From assembly GCA_963825685.1 (NCBI GenBank), contig CAWGUD010000027.1, forward strand, positions 1-64,000: DNA of 64,000 nt, in the 5' to 3' direction. Numbering within the stretch: the first letter of the stretch is position 1; every line of letters starts with the position of its first letter. The notes under the pieces were generated by a model, which worked only from the letters and a program-made list of their open reading frames with translations, searched no databases and was not told where the DNA came from. A program made the translations under genes and the position numbers. Positions 20,077 through 30,098 of this stretch are shown piece after piece. The DNA is from JAOUEA01 sp963825685. Its GTDB lineage: Bacteria > Actinomycetota > UBA4738 > HRBIN12.

Positions 20077-20101
20077 GCGCCGATCGGGCGCGCCGATCGG
20101 G
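20077..20101. repeat. tandem GCGCCGATCGGG direct repeat
   Basis: Two identical 12-base copies lie at 20077-20088 and 20090-20101 in the 167-base gap between the divergent helicase and transketolase genes. The role is unknown; a paired protein-binding site is possible. Confidence 0.5.
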
Positions 20102-20204
20102 ACCGCGGGCCGGAGCCGAGCCCGCCACGGCGTCGGAGCTCGCCCTGGGCTCCAGGAACGCTCGCTCGCGGGTACCCTTCGTTCACCAGTCACAGGGGGA
20201 GACG

Positions 20205-22037
20205 ATGGACGACCGCATCCAGCTCTGGAACGACCTCGCCGCGCAGATCGGTGTCGACAGCATCCGCTGCACGACCGAGGCTGGATCCGGGCACCCGACG
20301 TCGTCGCTGTCCTGCGCCCATCTGCTCTCCGTGCTCTACACGAGTCATCTCCGCTTCGACGTGGAGGATCCGAAGTCCCCGGCGAACGATCGATTCGTGA
20401 TGTCGAAAGGTCATGCCGCGCCCGCCCTCTACGCAACCCTCAAGGCGATCGGCGCGATCTCCGACGACGAGCTGCTCTCGCTGCGGCGGTTCGGGTCGCC
20501 GATCCAGGGTCACCCGGCCCCGGTGCCGGAGCTGCCCTGGGTCGACGTGGCGACCGGCTCCCTGGGCCAGGGCCTCGCGGTGGGGCTCGGCATGGCGCTC
20601 GCGATGCGCCTCGACGGCACCGGCGGCCGCACGTTCGTGCTGCTCGGCGACTCCGAGGTGGCCGAGGGGTCGGTCTGGGAAGCGATGGAGGCGGCCGCCT
20701 TCCACGAGGTCGACGACCTGGTCGCGATCTTGGACATGAACAGCCTCGGGCAGCGCGGGCCCACGATGCACGGCTGGAACGGGGACCTCTTCGCCCGGCG
20801 GGCCCAGGCCTACGGGTGGCGCACGATCGAGATCGACGGCCACGATGTCGCGGCGATCGACGCGGCCTACTCGGAGGCGATCGCGGCCGACGGCCCGACG
20901 ATGATCGTCGCGCGCACCGAGAAGGGCCACGGCGTCTCGTTCGTCGCGAACCACGAGGGATGGCACGGCAAGGCGATGTCGCCCGAGCAAGCGGCGCAGG
21001 CGATCGAGGAGCTGGGCGGCATCCGGTCCCTGACGATCACGCCCGCCTCGCCGCCCGACATCAAGCCGCTCACCCTCGGCGAGCTGAAGGCCACGCCCCC
21101 GCCCGCCTACACCGAGGCGGTCCCCACGAGGAAGGCCTTCGGAGAGGCGCTGGCCTGGCTCGCGGGCCATCGCCCCGACCTCGTGGTGCTCGACGGGGAG
21201 GTCGGCAACTCCACCCACACCGAGGACTTCCAGGCCGTCGCGCCCGAGCGGTTCGTGGAGATGTACATCGCGGAGCAGGCGCTGGTCGGCGCCCAGACGG
21301 GCCTGCAGGCGCTCGGCAAGACGGCGTTCGTCGCGACGTTCGGCGCGTTCCTCACCCGGGCCTACGACCAGGTGCGCATGGGCGCGATCAGTCGCGCGGA
21401 CCTGAGGCTGTGCGGCTCGCACGCCGGCGTCTCGATCGGCGAAGACGGGCCGTCCCAGATGGCCGTGGAAGACCTCGCGATGTTCCGCGCGCTCCACGGT
21501 TCGACCGTCCTGTACCCGGCCGACGGCGCTGCGACGGTCCGGCTCGTCGCGACGATGTGCGATCTGCCCGGCATCTCCTACATGCGGACGACCCGGGAGG
21601 CGACGCCGGTCCTCTACGGCGCCGACGAGGAGTTCCCGGTCGGCGGGTCGAAGACCCTGCGATCAGGCGACGCGGCGACGATCGTGGCCGCCGGGGTGAC
21701 GGTGCGCGAGAGCCTCGCGGCCGCCGACTCGCTCGCCGCCGATGGCATCGCGGTCCGCGTGATCGACGCGTACAGCGTGAAGCCGATCGACGCCGCGACG
21801 TTGCGGCGGGCGCTCGAGCAGACCGGCGTGATCGTCGTCGTCGAGGACCACCGGGTGGAAGGTGGACTCGGCGACGCGGTGCTCGAGGCGCTGGCCGAGA
21901 CCGGTCCGCTCACCGGCCGGGTCGTCAAGGTCGGCGTCCGCGACATGCCGGGCTCGGGCACGCCGGACGAGATGCGAGCGTGGGCAGGTATCGACGCGGC
22001 CTCGATCATGGCTCGCGTCCGCGACTCCCTCGCGTGA
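20205..22037 (+). CDS. tkt: transketolase
   Basis: This 610-residue single-chain thiamine-diphosphate enzyme moves two-carbon units between sugar phosphates in the pentose phosphate or Calvin-type pathways. Residues 20-260 carry AGSGHPTSS, VMSKGHAAPALYATL and the ThDP-binding GDSEVAEGSVWEA through LDMNSLGQRG. The pyrimidine domain holds EMYIAEQALVGAQTGL and HAGVSIGEDGPSQM, and the C-terminal domain ends DMPGSGTPDEMRAW. It is about 50-60 residues shorter than E. coli TktA and resembles the compact transketolases of animals and some actinobacteria. An AGGGGGAG ribosome site precedes the ATG. Confidence 0.9.
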   Translation: MDDRIQLWNDLAAQIGVDSIRCTTEAGSGHPTSSLSCAHLLSVLYTSHLRFDVEDPKSPANDRFVMSKGHAAPALYATLKAIGAISDDELLSLRRFGSPIQGHPAPVPELPWVDVATGSLGQGLAVGLGMALAMRLDGTGGRTFVLLGDSEVAEGSVWEAMEAAAFHEVDDLVAILDMNSLGQRGPTMHGWNGDLFARRAQAYGWRTIEIDGHDVAAIDAAYSEAIAADGPTMIVARTEKGHGVSFVANHEGWHGKAMSPEQAAQAIEELGGIRSLTITPASPPDIKPLTLGELKATPPPAYTEAVPTRKAFGEALAWLAGHRPDLVVLDGEVGNSTHTEDFQAVAPERFVEMYIAEQALVGAQTGLQALGKTAFVATFGAFLTRAYDQVRMGAISRADLRLCGSHAGVSIGEDGPSQMAVEDLAMFRALHGSTVLYPADGAATVRLVATMCDLPGISYMRTTREATPVLYGADEEFPVGGSKTLRSGDAATIVAAGVTVRESLAAADSLAADGIAVRVIDAYSVKPIDAATLRRALEQTGVIVVVEDHRVEGGLGDAVLEALAETGPLTGRVVKVGVRDMPGSGTPDEMRAWAGIDAASIMARVRDSLA

Positions 22038-22067
22038 CGACTGCAGACGCATCGCGCCCGGAGCGGA

Positions 22068-24360
22068 TCAGGCGCGGTCGGCGCTCGTGACCTGCATCGC
22101 GGCGCCGGGCACGCCTCCGAAGGCGTAGGCGATGATCTCCTCGGGCGGCACCGGCTTCGAGAACAGGAAGCCCTGCCCGAGCATGCACTCACGTTCCCGG
22201 AGGAACGCGAGCTCCTCGGCGGTCTCGATGCCTTCGGCCAGGGTCGTCATCCCGAGGCCACGCGCGAGCTCGAGGAAGGCTCCGACGATGCTGGCCGACT
22301 GCTCGTCGGCACCCACGCCGCTCACGAACGCGCGGTCGATCTTCAGCACGTCGACCGGCATCTCCCGGAGCCGCGACAACGACGAGTACCCGGTGCCGAA
22401 GTCGTCGATCGCGATCCGCAATCCGCCTCGGTGCAGGTCCCAGAGGATCTCCTGGGCCCGGTCGGGATCCATCATCGCCGAGCTCTCGGTGATCTCGACC
22501 AGCACCTGCGCGGGATCGAGCCCACCGTCGACGATCCGCTGGAGGATGCGATCGGAGAGATCCGGCTGCCAGAACTGGCGGGGCGAGAGGTTGAACCCGA
22601 TCTCGAGACCGATGTCGAGCTCACGCCAGGCCTGCGACTGGTAGACGAGCTCACGGACGACCCAGTCGCCGATCAGCTCGATCAATCCGAGCTCCTCGGC
22701 CAGCGGGATGAACTCGATCGGCGGCACCATCGTGCCGTCGGGCTCGATCCACCGGATCAACGCCTCGACACCGATCATGCGGCCGGTCGCGAGCTCGATC
22801 ACCGGCTGGTAGTGCAGGGTCCAGCGCTGCGTGTCGACCGCCTTGCGAAGTCGGGTGACGAACTGCAGCTTCGCGCTCGAGTCGAAGGCCCCGTTCGACG
22901 AGACCGCGTACCCCGCCGGACCGCTCTTCTTCGACTCGTACATCGCGGCTTCGGCATTGCGCTGCAGCGCCGTTGGCGTCGTCGGCATCCTGGGGGAACA
23001 GGCTGATGCCCATGCTGACCGAGACGTAGAGCTCCGTGCCCTCGATCGTGATCGGCGCGAGCATCGCGTCCTTCACGCGCTGGGCGGCGGCCTCGGCTCG
23101 CACGACCGCTCCCTCCAGGTCGCCACCGGCGTCGCGCTCGAGGTCGGCGATCAACATCAGGAACTGGTCGCCGCCGCGACGGGCCACCAGGTCGGTCTCG
23201 CGGGACGCTTCGCGCAGCCGATCGGCGACCACGCGCAGGATCTCGTCGCCGCCCGTGTGACCGAGCGAGTCGTTGACGAGACGGAAATCGTCGACGTCGA
23301 CCGCGATCACCGCGACCGCGGCATCGTGGCGCCGGGCCCTCGAGATCGAGAGCTCGAGCAGCTCGTCGAACATCGACCGGCTCGGCAGGCCGGTCAGCTC
23401 GTCGTGATAGGCGAGGAAGGCCACGTTCTCCTCGCCCCGCTTGCGGTCGGAGATGTCCATCATCACGCCGTGGGAGAAGCGCGGCACGCCGCGGTCGTCG
23501 CGCACCATCCTGGCCTCGTCGTGCACCCACACGATGTGGCCGTCGCGGTGGAAGAGCCGGTACTCCATGCGGAAGGGCTCGCCGGTCTCGTTGTGCCGCT
23601 CGTTCTCGGCGATCGCCCGCGCCCGGTCGTCGGGGTGCAGCAGCTTCGGCCACAGCTCCTCGTCCTCGATCCACTCCATCGGCGAGTAGCCCAGCACCGA
23701 TTCGATCTGCGGACTGATGAAGATCGTCGACGCATGGTCGTCGGTGGCGTCGATGTAGCTCACGGCCGGCCCGTGCTCGATCATCGAGCGGTACCGGTCC
23801 TCCTCCAGGGCCTGCATCCGTTCGGCGAGCTCACGATCGAAGAAGACGCTGAGGTTGCCCGCCACCGCCCGCAACGCATCGATCTCGGCCTCGCTCCACG
23901 CACGTTCGTCGGTGCAGTCGTCGAACCCGACGTAGCCCCACCACTCCTCCCGAACGAAGACCGGCACCGTGAGGGTCGAGCGCACGCCCTCCGCCTCGAG
24001 CGCGGCGCGTTCGAGATCCGGCATCGTGCGCACCGACTCGGCGAGCACGTCGCCGCGCCAGTAGAGATCGATGCGCCTGGTGAACGCCGGTGCGTACGGG
24101 TGCAGGTGGTTCCCGGGATCGTCGAAGATCGGGGCGATCCCGGGGGCGTCCCATTCCGCCCGCAGGTCCATCCACAGACGCCCCTGGGGATCGCGGACGT
24201 TCTGGAACAGGTACGCGCGGTCGGTGCCCGCGGCGGCGCCGAGGTGCGCCAGCACCTCTCGCAGCCTGCTCGCGGTATCGCCGTCCCCACGGAGCAATCG
24301 CTCGGCGGAGAATGCGACAGCGCCCAGCACGGCCTCGCCCCGAGCCGCGGGAGCCTCCAT
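22068..24360 (-). CDS. GAF-PAS-GGDEF-EAL protein with degenerate GGDQF (one frameshift)
   Basis: This signalling protein of about 764 residues has a GAF domain (roughly 15-170), a PAS domain (about 190-310, with FISPQIESVLGYSPMEW), a GGDEF domain whose signature reads GGDQF, and an EAL domain with GVEALIRW, EITESSAMM and DDFGTGYSSLSRL. Replacement of the catalytic glutamate by Gln suggests cyclase activity is lost, while the RETD inhibitory site remains, so GTP or cyclic-di-GMP binding may tune an active EAL phosphodiesterase. A one-base shift near 22970 splits the GGDEF and EAL parts. It is a paralogue of the gene at 16561. Confidence 0.87.
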
Positions 24361-24372
24361 CTCTCCACAGCT

Positions 24373-24398
24373 ATCGGCCGAGGTCGGAGGCTGCTTGA
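24373..24398 (-). promoter_or_regulatory. sigma-28 (FliA/SigD/WhiG)-type promoter candidate
   Basis: On the minus strand TCAAG (24398-24394), 15 bases, then GCCGAT (24378-24373), the same motif and spacing as upstream of the paralogous GGDEF-EAL gene. The -10 ends 12 bases before the ATG, with a GGAGAG ribosome site between. Confidence 0.6.
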
Positions 24399-24420
24399 CG
24401 CCTGTTACCCTGGTCCGACG

Positions 24421-24696
24421 ATGGCTGACTATCGAGAGATCCTGCACGAGCGCCTGTACGTGAAGGTGCCGGGCACCGACACGCTCCGCAAGACCGCCGC
24501 CAACCGCCAGAAGCACCTGCTCGCCAATGGGTGGCGGGAGCTCGATCGCCAACAGCGAGCCGACCACGTGATGGTGACCTTCGAGCGCACCGGCCACGCG
24601 CCGATGAAGGCGCGACTGCCCAAGCCGGTCGCCGAGGTGCGCATCGAACGTCGCCCCCGCCGCGACGACAACCGCGGTGGCGGCCGCCGGCGCTGA
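24421..24696 (+). CDS. small basic protein of unknown function
   Basis: This 91-residue protein begins MADYREILHERLYVKVPGTD and ends in an Arg/Gly-rich tail (RRPRRDDNRGGGRRR) suited to RNA or DNA binding. No family is recognised. A TACCCT box at 24406-24411 stands nine bases upstream of the ATG with no ribosome site, suggesting a leaderless message. It is divergent from the GAF-PAS-GGDEF-EAL gene. Confidence 0.6.
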   Translation: MADYREILHERLYVKVPGTDTLRKTAANRQKHLLANGWRELDRQQRADHVMVTFERTGHAPMKARLPKPVAEVRIERRPRRDDNRGGGRRR

Positions 24697-24752
24697 TCGC
24701 CGGGAAGAGGTCCAGCAGCCCGATCGGCGTCCATGCGGTCGCTGGCCGGATA

Positions 24753-24798
24753 TCCTTCGGTTCGAGGCGTGTTTCACCGAACGTCCTTCGGTTATGCT
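24753..24798 (+). promoter_or_regulatory. kamA promoter region with repeated TTCGGT sites
   Basis: Direct repeat TCCTTCGGTT occurs at 24753-24762 and 24784-24793, exactly 31 bases apart (about three helical turns). An inverted repeat ACCGAA-N5-TTCGGT lies at 24776-24792, and TATGCT, a -10-like element, follows at 24793-24798. This resembles a multi-site operator, but the regulator is unknown. Confidence 0.5.
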
Positions 24799-24889
24799 TG
24801 AGCTTCGTCGAAGGAACGACAGGCACCATCCCGTCCTGAACGCGCGGGGGATGCTGTCGCCTGCCCGAGCAGACGCAGGAGGTGGCCTC

Positions 24890-26377
24890 GTGAGCGCCCG
24901 AGAGCATGAGAACAACGTCCGTCCGGCCCATCGCGAGGCGCACGCCCACGCGGCTGAGGACCAGCCCTTCCACTACCCGGTTCAGCGCGAGTACGCCGAG
25001 CCCGATTGGACGCGTCTTCCGGGCTACCGCGACGTCACGAAGGAGCAGTGGGAGTCCGCGCAGTGGCAGCGCGCGCACTCCGTGAAGAACCTCAAGGAGT
25101 TCAAGGAGGCGCTGGGCGACTTCCTCACCGACGATCTGCTCGAGGACATCCGCCGCGACCAGGAAGAGCGCGCGACGATGTCGATGCTGCTCCCGCCGCA
25201 GATGATCAACACGATGCAGGCAGACGACCTGCGAGCCGACCGCGTCCGCCGGTACATGGCGCCGGCGCTGAGCGACCGTGAGACCGAGTGGGCCTCACAC
25301 CCCATGGCCTCCCGCGACTCCCTGCACGAGGCCGACATGTGGGCGGTCGAAGGGCTGACGCACCGTTACCCCACCAAGGTGCTCGCGGAGATGATCCCGA
25401 CCTGCCCGCAGTACTGCGGGCACTGCACGCGGATGGACCTCGTCGGGAACGACACGCTGCAGGTGCTGAAGTACAAGTTCGAGATCAAGCAGAACGAGCG
25501 TTGGGACATGATGCTCGACTACCTGCGGACGACTCCTCAGGTGCGCGACGTCGTCGTGAGCGGCGGCGACATGGCCAACGTGCCGATCAAGCGACTCGAG
25601 GGCTTCGTGATGTCGCTGCTCGACATCGAGAACATCCGCGACATCCGCATCGCGACGAAGGGCCTGATGGGCATCCCGCAGCACTTCCTGCAGGACGACG
25701 TGAAGGCCGCCTTCGATCGCATGGGCTCACGTGCCGTCGAGCGTGGCGTCGACATCGCGCTGCACACCCACGTGAACTGCGCGCAACAGGTGACCCCGCT
25801 CGTGGGCGACGCCGCACGCATGGTGCTCGACTCGGGCTTCCGGGACGTGCGGAACCAGGGGGTCCTGCTGCGAGGCGTGAACACGTCGCCCGGCGACCTC
25901 CTGGAGCTGTGCTTCATGCTCCTCGATCACGCGAAGATCATGCCCTACTACTTCTACATGTGCGACATGATCCCGAACGCCGAGCACTGGCGCACGTCGG
26001 TCGGTGAAGCCCAGGACCTGCAGTACCAGCTGCTCGGCTACATGCCGGGGTTCGCGACCCCCCGCGTGATCTGCGACGTGCCGTTCGTCGGCAAGCGGTG
26101 GGTGCACATGCTGAAGAGCTACGACCGAGAGCGCGGCATCTCGAGCTGGACGAAGAACTACCGCACCGGCATCGAGTTCGACGACCCCGAGGCGCTCAAC
26201 CGCGAGTACGTGTACTTCGACCCGATCTACACGCTCCCCGAGAGCGGCCAGCAGTGGTGGCGCGATCAGGTCGCGAACGGGCTTCCCGACGCGCACTGGG
26301 TCGAGCCGCCCGCCCCGGTCGAGCCCGCGGCCGCCGACATCGCGGCACCGAGCGCGGACGAGCCCGCGTCGGTCTGA
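24890..26377 (+). CDS. KamA-family radical SAM aminomutase (lysine 2,3-aminomutase-like)
   Basis: This is a 495-residue radical SAM/PLP enzyme. The [4Fe-4S]-binding motif CPQYCGHC (Cys172, 176, 179) lies after a family-specific N-terminal region. VVVSGGDMANVP, HTHVNCAQQVTP and MLLDHAKIMPYYFYMCDMIP match the KamA family, which moves an alpha-amino group to the beta carbon of lysine or related amino acids. It is about 80 residues longer than clostridial KamA, with an Ala/Pro-rich C-terminal tail. An AGGAGG site eight bases before the GTG fixes the start. No lysine-fermentation genes lie nearby, so beta-lysine for an osmolyte or metabolite, or a different substrate, is possible. Confidence 0.85.
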   Translation: MSAREHENNVRPAHREAHAHAAEDQPFHYPVQREYAEPDWTRLPGYRDVTKEQWESAQWQRAHSVKNLKEFKEALGDFLTDDLLEDIRRDQEERATMSMLLPPQMINTMQADDLRADRVRRYMAPALSDRETEWASHPMASRDSLHEADMWAVEGLTHRYPTKVLAEMIPTCPQYCGHCTRMDLVGNDTLQVLKYKFEIKQNERWDMMLDYLRTTPQVRDVVVSGGDMANVPIKRLEGFVMSLLDIENIRDIRIATKGLMGIPQHFLQDDVKAAFDRMGSRAVERGVDIALHTHVNCAQQVTPLVGDAARMVLDSGFRDVRNQGVLLRGVNTSPGDLLELCFMLLDHAKIMPYYFYMCDMIPNAEHWRTSVGEAQDLQYQLLGYMPGFATPRVICDVPFVGKRWVHMLKSYDRERGISSWTKNYRTGIEFDDPEALNREYVYFDPIYTLPESGQQWWRDQVANGLPDAHWVEPPAPVEPAAADIAAPSADEPASV

Positions 26378-26395
26378 GGCGGCGATCGGGGGAGG

Positions 26396-27115
26396 CTACC
26401 GGTGCTTCCGGGCGCGGCGGCGGAGCATGGAGACGCCGACGACCGCGACGAGGGCACCGAGACCGACGAGGAGCAGGCGACGATCCGGTCGGCACCGCGC
26501 CGGGGTCATCGATCGGCACGGGTGACGCGTCGTTCAACTCCTCGTCACGCTCGACGAGCGGCTCGGTCGGGCGGCCGTTCCCGAGCAGGTCGCAGGACCC
26601 CTCGTCGCGGACCACGACGCCCCACCGCAACTGCCCGAGACCCGGCGAGGTCCCGGTCTCGTCCTCGTCGGCCACCACGGTCCGCCCTGGTACCTGCAGG
26701 ACGAAGGTCTCCCCGTCGATCGCGGGCGGCAGGAACCGGCTCTGCCCGGCCTCGGGCACGAGCAGCGTCGTCGTCACGGCGTCGGGGACGGCGTCGTAGC
26801 GCAGGATCCGGTTGAGGCCCCGATACAGGCCCGCGTCGACCGTGGGCACGTCCGGGTCCAGCAGGACCACGTCGATGCGGAACGGACGGCCGTCCCGGTC
26901 GGGCACCACGAGCGGCTCTGCGAAGCGCAGCGTGAACCGGATCGATGTGCCGAGCTCGACGATCTCCCCACGGGCCTGCACGAGATCGGGTGCCGCCGTC
27001 GCATCGTCTCGTGCCGGAGCCCTCGGGCACGGCCCCACGTCACCGGGCGGATCGGCTGCCGCCAGGAGCAGAGGCGCCACGAGGAGGACCGCAGCAGCCA
27101 GCGGGCCCGGCTCAC
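26396..27115 (-). CDS. secreted protein with C-terminal membrane anchor (two frameshifts)
   Basis: This protein of about 240 residues has a signal peptide (PLAAAVLLVAPLLLAAAD), a beta-rich ectodomain (FTLRFAEPLVV, FRIDVVLLDPDVPTVDAG, WGVVVRDEGSCDLLG) and, after a shift near 26475, a single helix LLLVGLGALVAVVGVSML followed by RRRARKHR, a tail anchor. A first shift in the G run near 27105 is needed to join the GTG start to the signal peptide. The family is not recognised. Its start overlaps the end of the phosphoesterase gene in a GTGA junction, so the two are probably made together. Confidence 0.6.
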
Positions 27116-28624
27116 GAGGCCGGGACAGTCGCGCGGCTCGAGGATCAGCGGGTCGAGCCGCGGCTCCTGCGTGAAGTCGAAGGCTCCCGAGAGCGGATCG
27201 GCGCGCGCGTCACGGTCGGTCATCGGCTTCAGCCCGTGCAGCTCCTCGATGAACTTCAGGACCGACGAGAACTCGTAGACGTTGTCGTCGACGGCTCCAC
27301 CGTCGGGGTTGTCGCCGCGGCGTGTCCACGGCGAGATGACCAACGCCGGCGTGCGGGGGCCGAGACCCATGATGTCGTAGTGCGGCGGCGGCACGTGGTC
27401 GTAGAACCCGCCGAAGTCGTCCCACACGATCACGACGGCCGTGTTCGGCCACGCGTCGCTGCGCTGGATCGCATTCAGGTACTGCACCGTCCAGTTCTCG
27501 CCCTCGCAGACGTTCGTGCCCGAGCCGGGGTGCTCGTTCGGCTGCCCCTCGGGAGGGATCAGCCACGACACGGACGGCAGCGTGTCCTGCTTGAGGTCCC
27601 GCAGGATCGTCTCCGGGTTCTGCACCTTCTCCCACATGTCGCCGAACCGGACGTGGCGGATCGCCTGGAGGGCGTTCATCCACTTGTCGGGAAGCGCGTA
27701 GTACTTCCAGCTGATGTCTCTTCGCTCGAGCTGATCCTGGATCACGGGGATGTTGATGCACGTGCGGGTGCTCTCCCAGTAGGCAGCGATCTTCAGGAGC
27801 TGCCCGCTCGGTGGACCTCCCCTCGTGATGTTCTTCTCGAGCCGCATGATGCGCTTGACGTCGTCGTCGGTCAGATCCTCGATCGGGAACCGCTGCGTGT
27901 ACTCGGTGGGGTCGTCGCAGTAGTTGCCTTCGACGTTCGTCGTCGTCTTGTTGTCGACGATGCCGTAGCTCTGTGCGGCCACGGTGTACAGGTGCTCGGG
28001 GAACGTCGGCCCGTACATCGAGGTGAAGAAGTGATCGGCGATCACGAACCGGTCGGCGTAGGCCCAGTAGGCGGGCAGGGAATCGCGGTCGTACTGCGAG
28101 TACCCGGCGAGATCCTCGCCCAACGCGATGCAGTTGAACCCGTTCATCTTGCCGCCGTTGATCGCGAGCAACCCCGGATAGAACGCGTGGCCCAGGTCGT
28201 GGGGCTGCACGAGCGGCGCGTCCTTCAGCTTCACGGTGCCGGCATCCTCGAACGTCGAGCAGTCCATCGTGCCGCCCTCGGTGGCTCCCTCCACGCCCGG
28301 GTACCGGCCGAAGTAGTGGTCGAACGTGCGGTTCTCCTTGACCAGGAAGATCACGTGCTCGATCGGATTCTCACCGGGCACGATCGTGCCGAGCCCGTCG
28401 CCGTCGCCCTGACCACCGCCGCCGTCGCCCTGACCGCCCCCGCCGCCGTCAGGCCCCGTTCCACCCGCCTGTTCCGTCGCGTCGCCCCGAGGCCACACGA
28501 ACCACACCAGCGCCACGATCAGCACCATGATCAGGGCGGCGAACGCCCGACGTCGGGCGATCTGCTGACGGGACGGACGGCGCGGACCGGCGGCACGGAT
28601 GAGAGGACCCGACGGCTGCTGCAC
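27112..28624 (-). CDS. membrane-anchored phosphoesterase (phospholipase C / acid phosphatase family)
   Basis: This protein of about 500 residues has an N-terminal helix FAALIMVLIVALVWFVWP, then a Gly/Asp-rich linker, then a phosphoesterase (PF04185-type) domain. Its opening signature is IEHVIFLVKENRTFDHYFGR, with NGGKMNGF, DHFFTSMYGPTFPEHLY and VIVWDDFGGFYDHVPPP further on. Relatives include bacterial phospholipase C and AcpA-type acid phosphatases. It probably releases phosphate or head groups outside the membrane. The 3' end has lost its frame; a TGA at 27112-27114 is the likeliest stop and overlaps the next start. Confidence 0.85.
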
Positions 28625-28642
28625 GATGCAGGAGTCTAGCCG

Positions 28643-30097
28643 TCAGGGCACGGTCGGAAGGGGGTCGTTCACCAGTTCTTCGAGCGATAGGGCGAGTTCT
28701 CGGCGCACGGCCGCGTACGCCGGATCGTCGGCACGGTTCCGCAGCTCCGACGGATCCGCGGGACCGAGGCGACCCACGAGATCGTAGAGCTCGACCGTGC
28801 CGTCGGCGTGCTCCAGGTACGTGAACGCCTCGGTCCGCACCCCACGCCACGCGGGCACCTCGCCGTCGCCCGCCCACTCGATCAACACCGCGTCGCGAGA
28901 GATCGAGCCTCCGATCCGATCGTCCAGCACCGCTCGCAGGCTGAGCCCGTCCGTCGGTCCCGGCACGTCGATGCCGACGAGATCGAGGAGCGTGGGCGCG
29001 AGGTCGACGTTGGACACGGGGGCGGTGACCGTACGTGCCTCGGTCCAGGGCGACCGAACGACGAGCGGGGTGCGCACGCACGCGTCGTAGGGACACCGCT
29101 TCCCGACCCAACGGTGCTCACCGAAGGAGAATCCGTTGTCGGAGAGGAACACCACGATCGTGTGCTCGAGCTCACCCCGCGCCTGCACCTCGGCGATCGA
29201 GCGAACCGACCGCGCGGTCGACCGCGCGGAGCGATTCCAGCATGCTCCGGCGGTCCTCGACCAGGGCGTCGGCCGCAGATGCGTCGATCGCGGGCAGCGC
29301 CCGGACCCATGCCGGCTTGCCTCTGCACGTCGTTCACGACCCGGGAGCTCGGCGTCGCGATCGCGACGCCGGCGAACGATCCCACGTCCCGGGCATCGGG
29401 CGTCCACGGTTCGTGGGGGGCGCTCGGCGCATAGACGAGGAACCACGGCAGCGCCCGCGACGCACCGCGCAGGAACGCGGAGGCTTCGTTCCGGAGCAGC
29501 GACGTGGCGTAGGCCCCCTCGCTCGTTCCCGCCGCGAGCGGCACGCCTTGATCGATGAACGGATACCCCTCGTAGGTCGTCGAGACGTCGAGGTTGCGCT
29601 TCGCGAGGAACCGGTCCCATCCCGCCGGCACGTACGGCCCTCGATCCCATGGGTACCCGTTGAGGTACTTGCCGATGAAGGCGGTCTGGTAGCCCGCTCC
29701 GTCGAGCCACGTCGCGAGCGTCGAGGACTCATCGAGATCCGCGCCGTCGCCGTTGCCCTCGACCCCGGTGTGGCGGGCGTAGCGACCCGTCAGGATCGAG
29801 GCCCGCGACGGACAGCACAGCGGCACGTTGAGGAAGGCGTTCGTGAACCGCACCCAGTGATCGGTCGGATCCGCGAGGCGCGACTCCAGCCACGGCATCG
29901 CCGGCGGCCCCTCCGTGACGGGCAGCGTGTCCCACGGCTGGTCGTCGGTGATCACGAGCAGCACGTTCGGCGGGCGCTCGATCGACGCCCTGTGCCGCCT
30001 CAGGAGGGAGCGCCGCCGCCGCACCGCAGACGAGCACCGCCACGAGCGCTGCGACCGATGCGCGCACGGAGCCCTCGTCGCGCACGGCCGGGCTCAT
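28643..30097 (-). CDS. secreted sulfatase (three frameshifts)
   Basis: This sulfatase-family hydrolase of about 480 residues has a signal peptide (SVAALVAVLVCGAAAALP). The catalytic N-terminus reads PNVLLVITDDQPWDTLPV (metal Asp-Asp), and the formylglycine motif is CCPSRASILTGRY, where CxPxR marks the modified Cys. TIVVFLSDNGFSFGEHRW supplies further metal ligands. Shifts are needed near 30005, 29325 and 29215. Activity requires a formylglycine-generating enzyme, not encoded here. Its ATG lies at the stop codon of the upstream Mog-XdhC gene, and the phosphoesterase follows 18 bases downstream, so the three may be co-transcribed. Confidence 0.85.
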
Positions 30098-30098
30098 G

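Noticed and set aside
19550..22090. 846-codon plus-strand open frame
   Set aside because: It overlaps transketolase in another frame and is antisense to the helicase; composition is that of a shadow frame.
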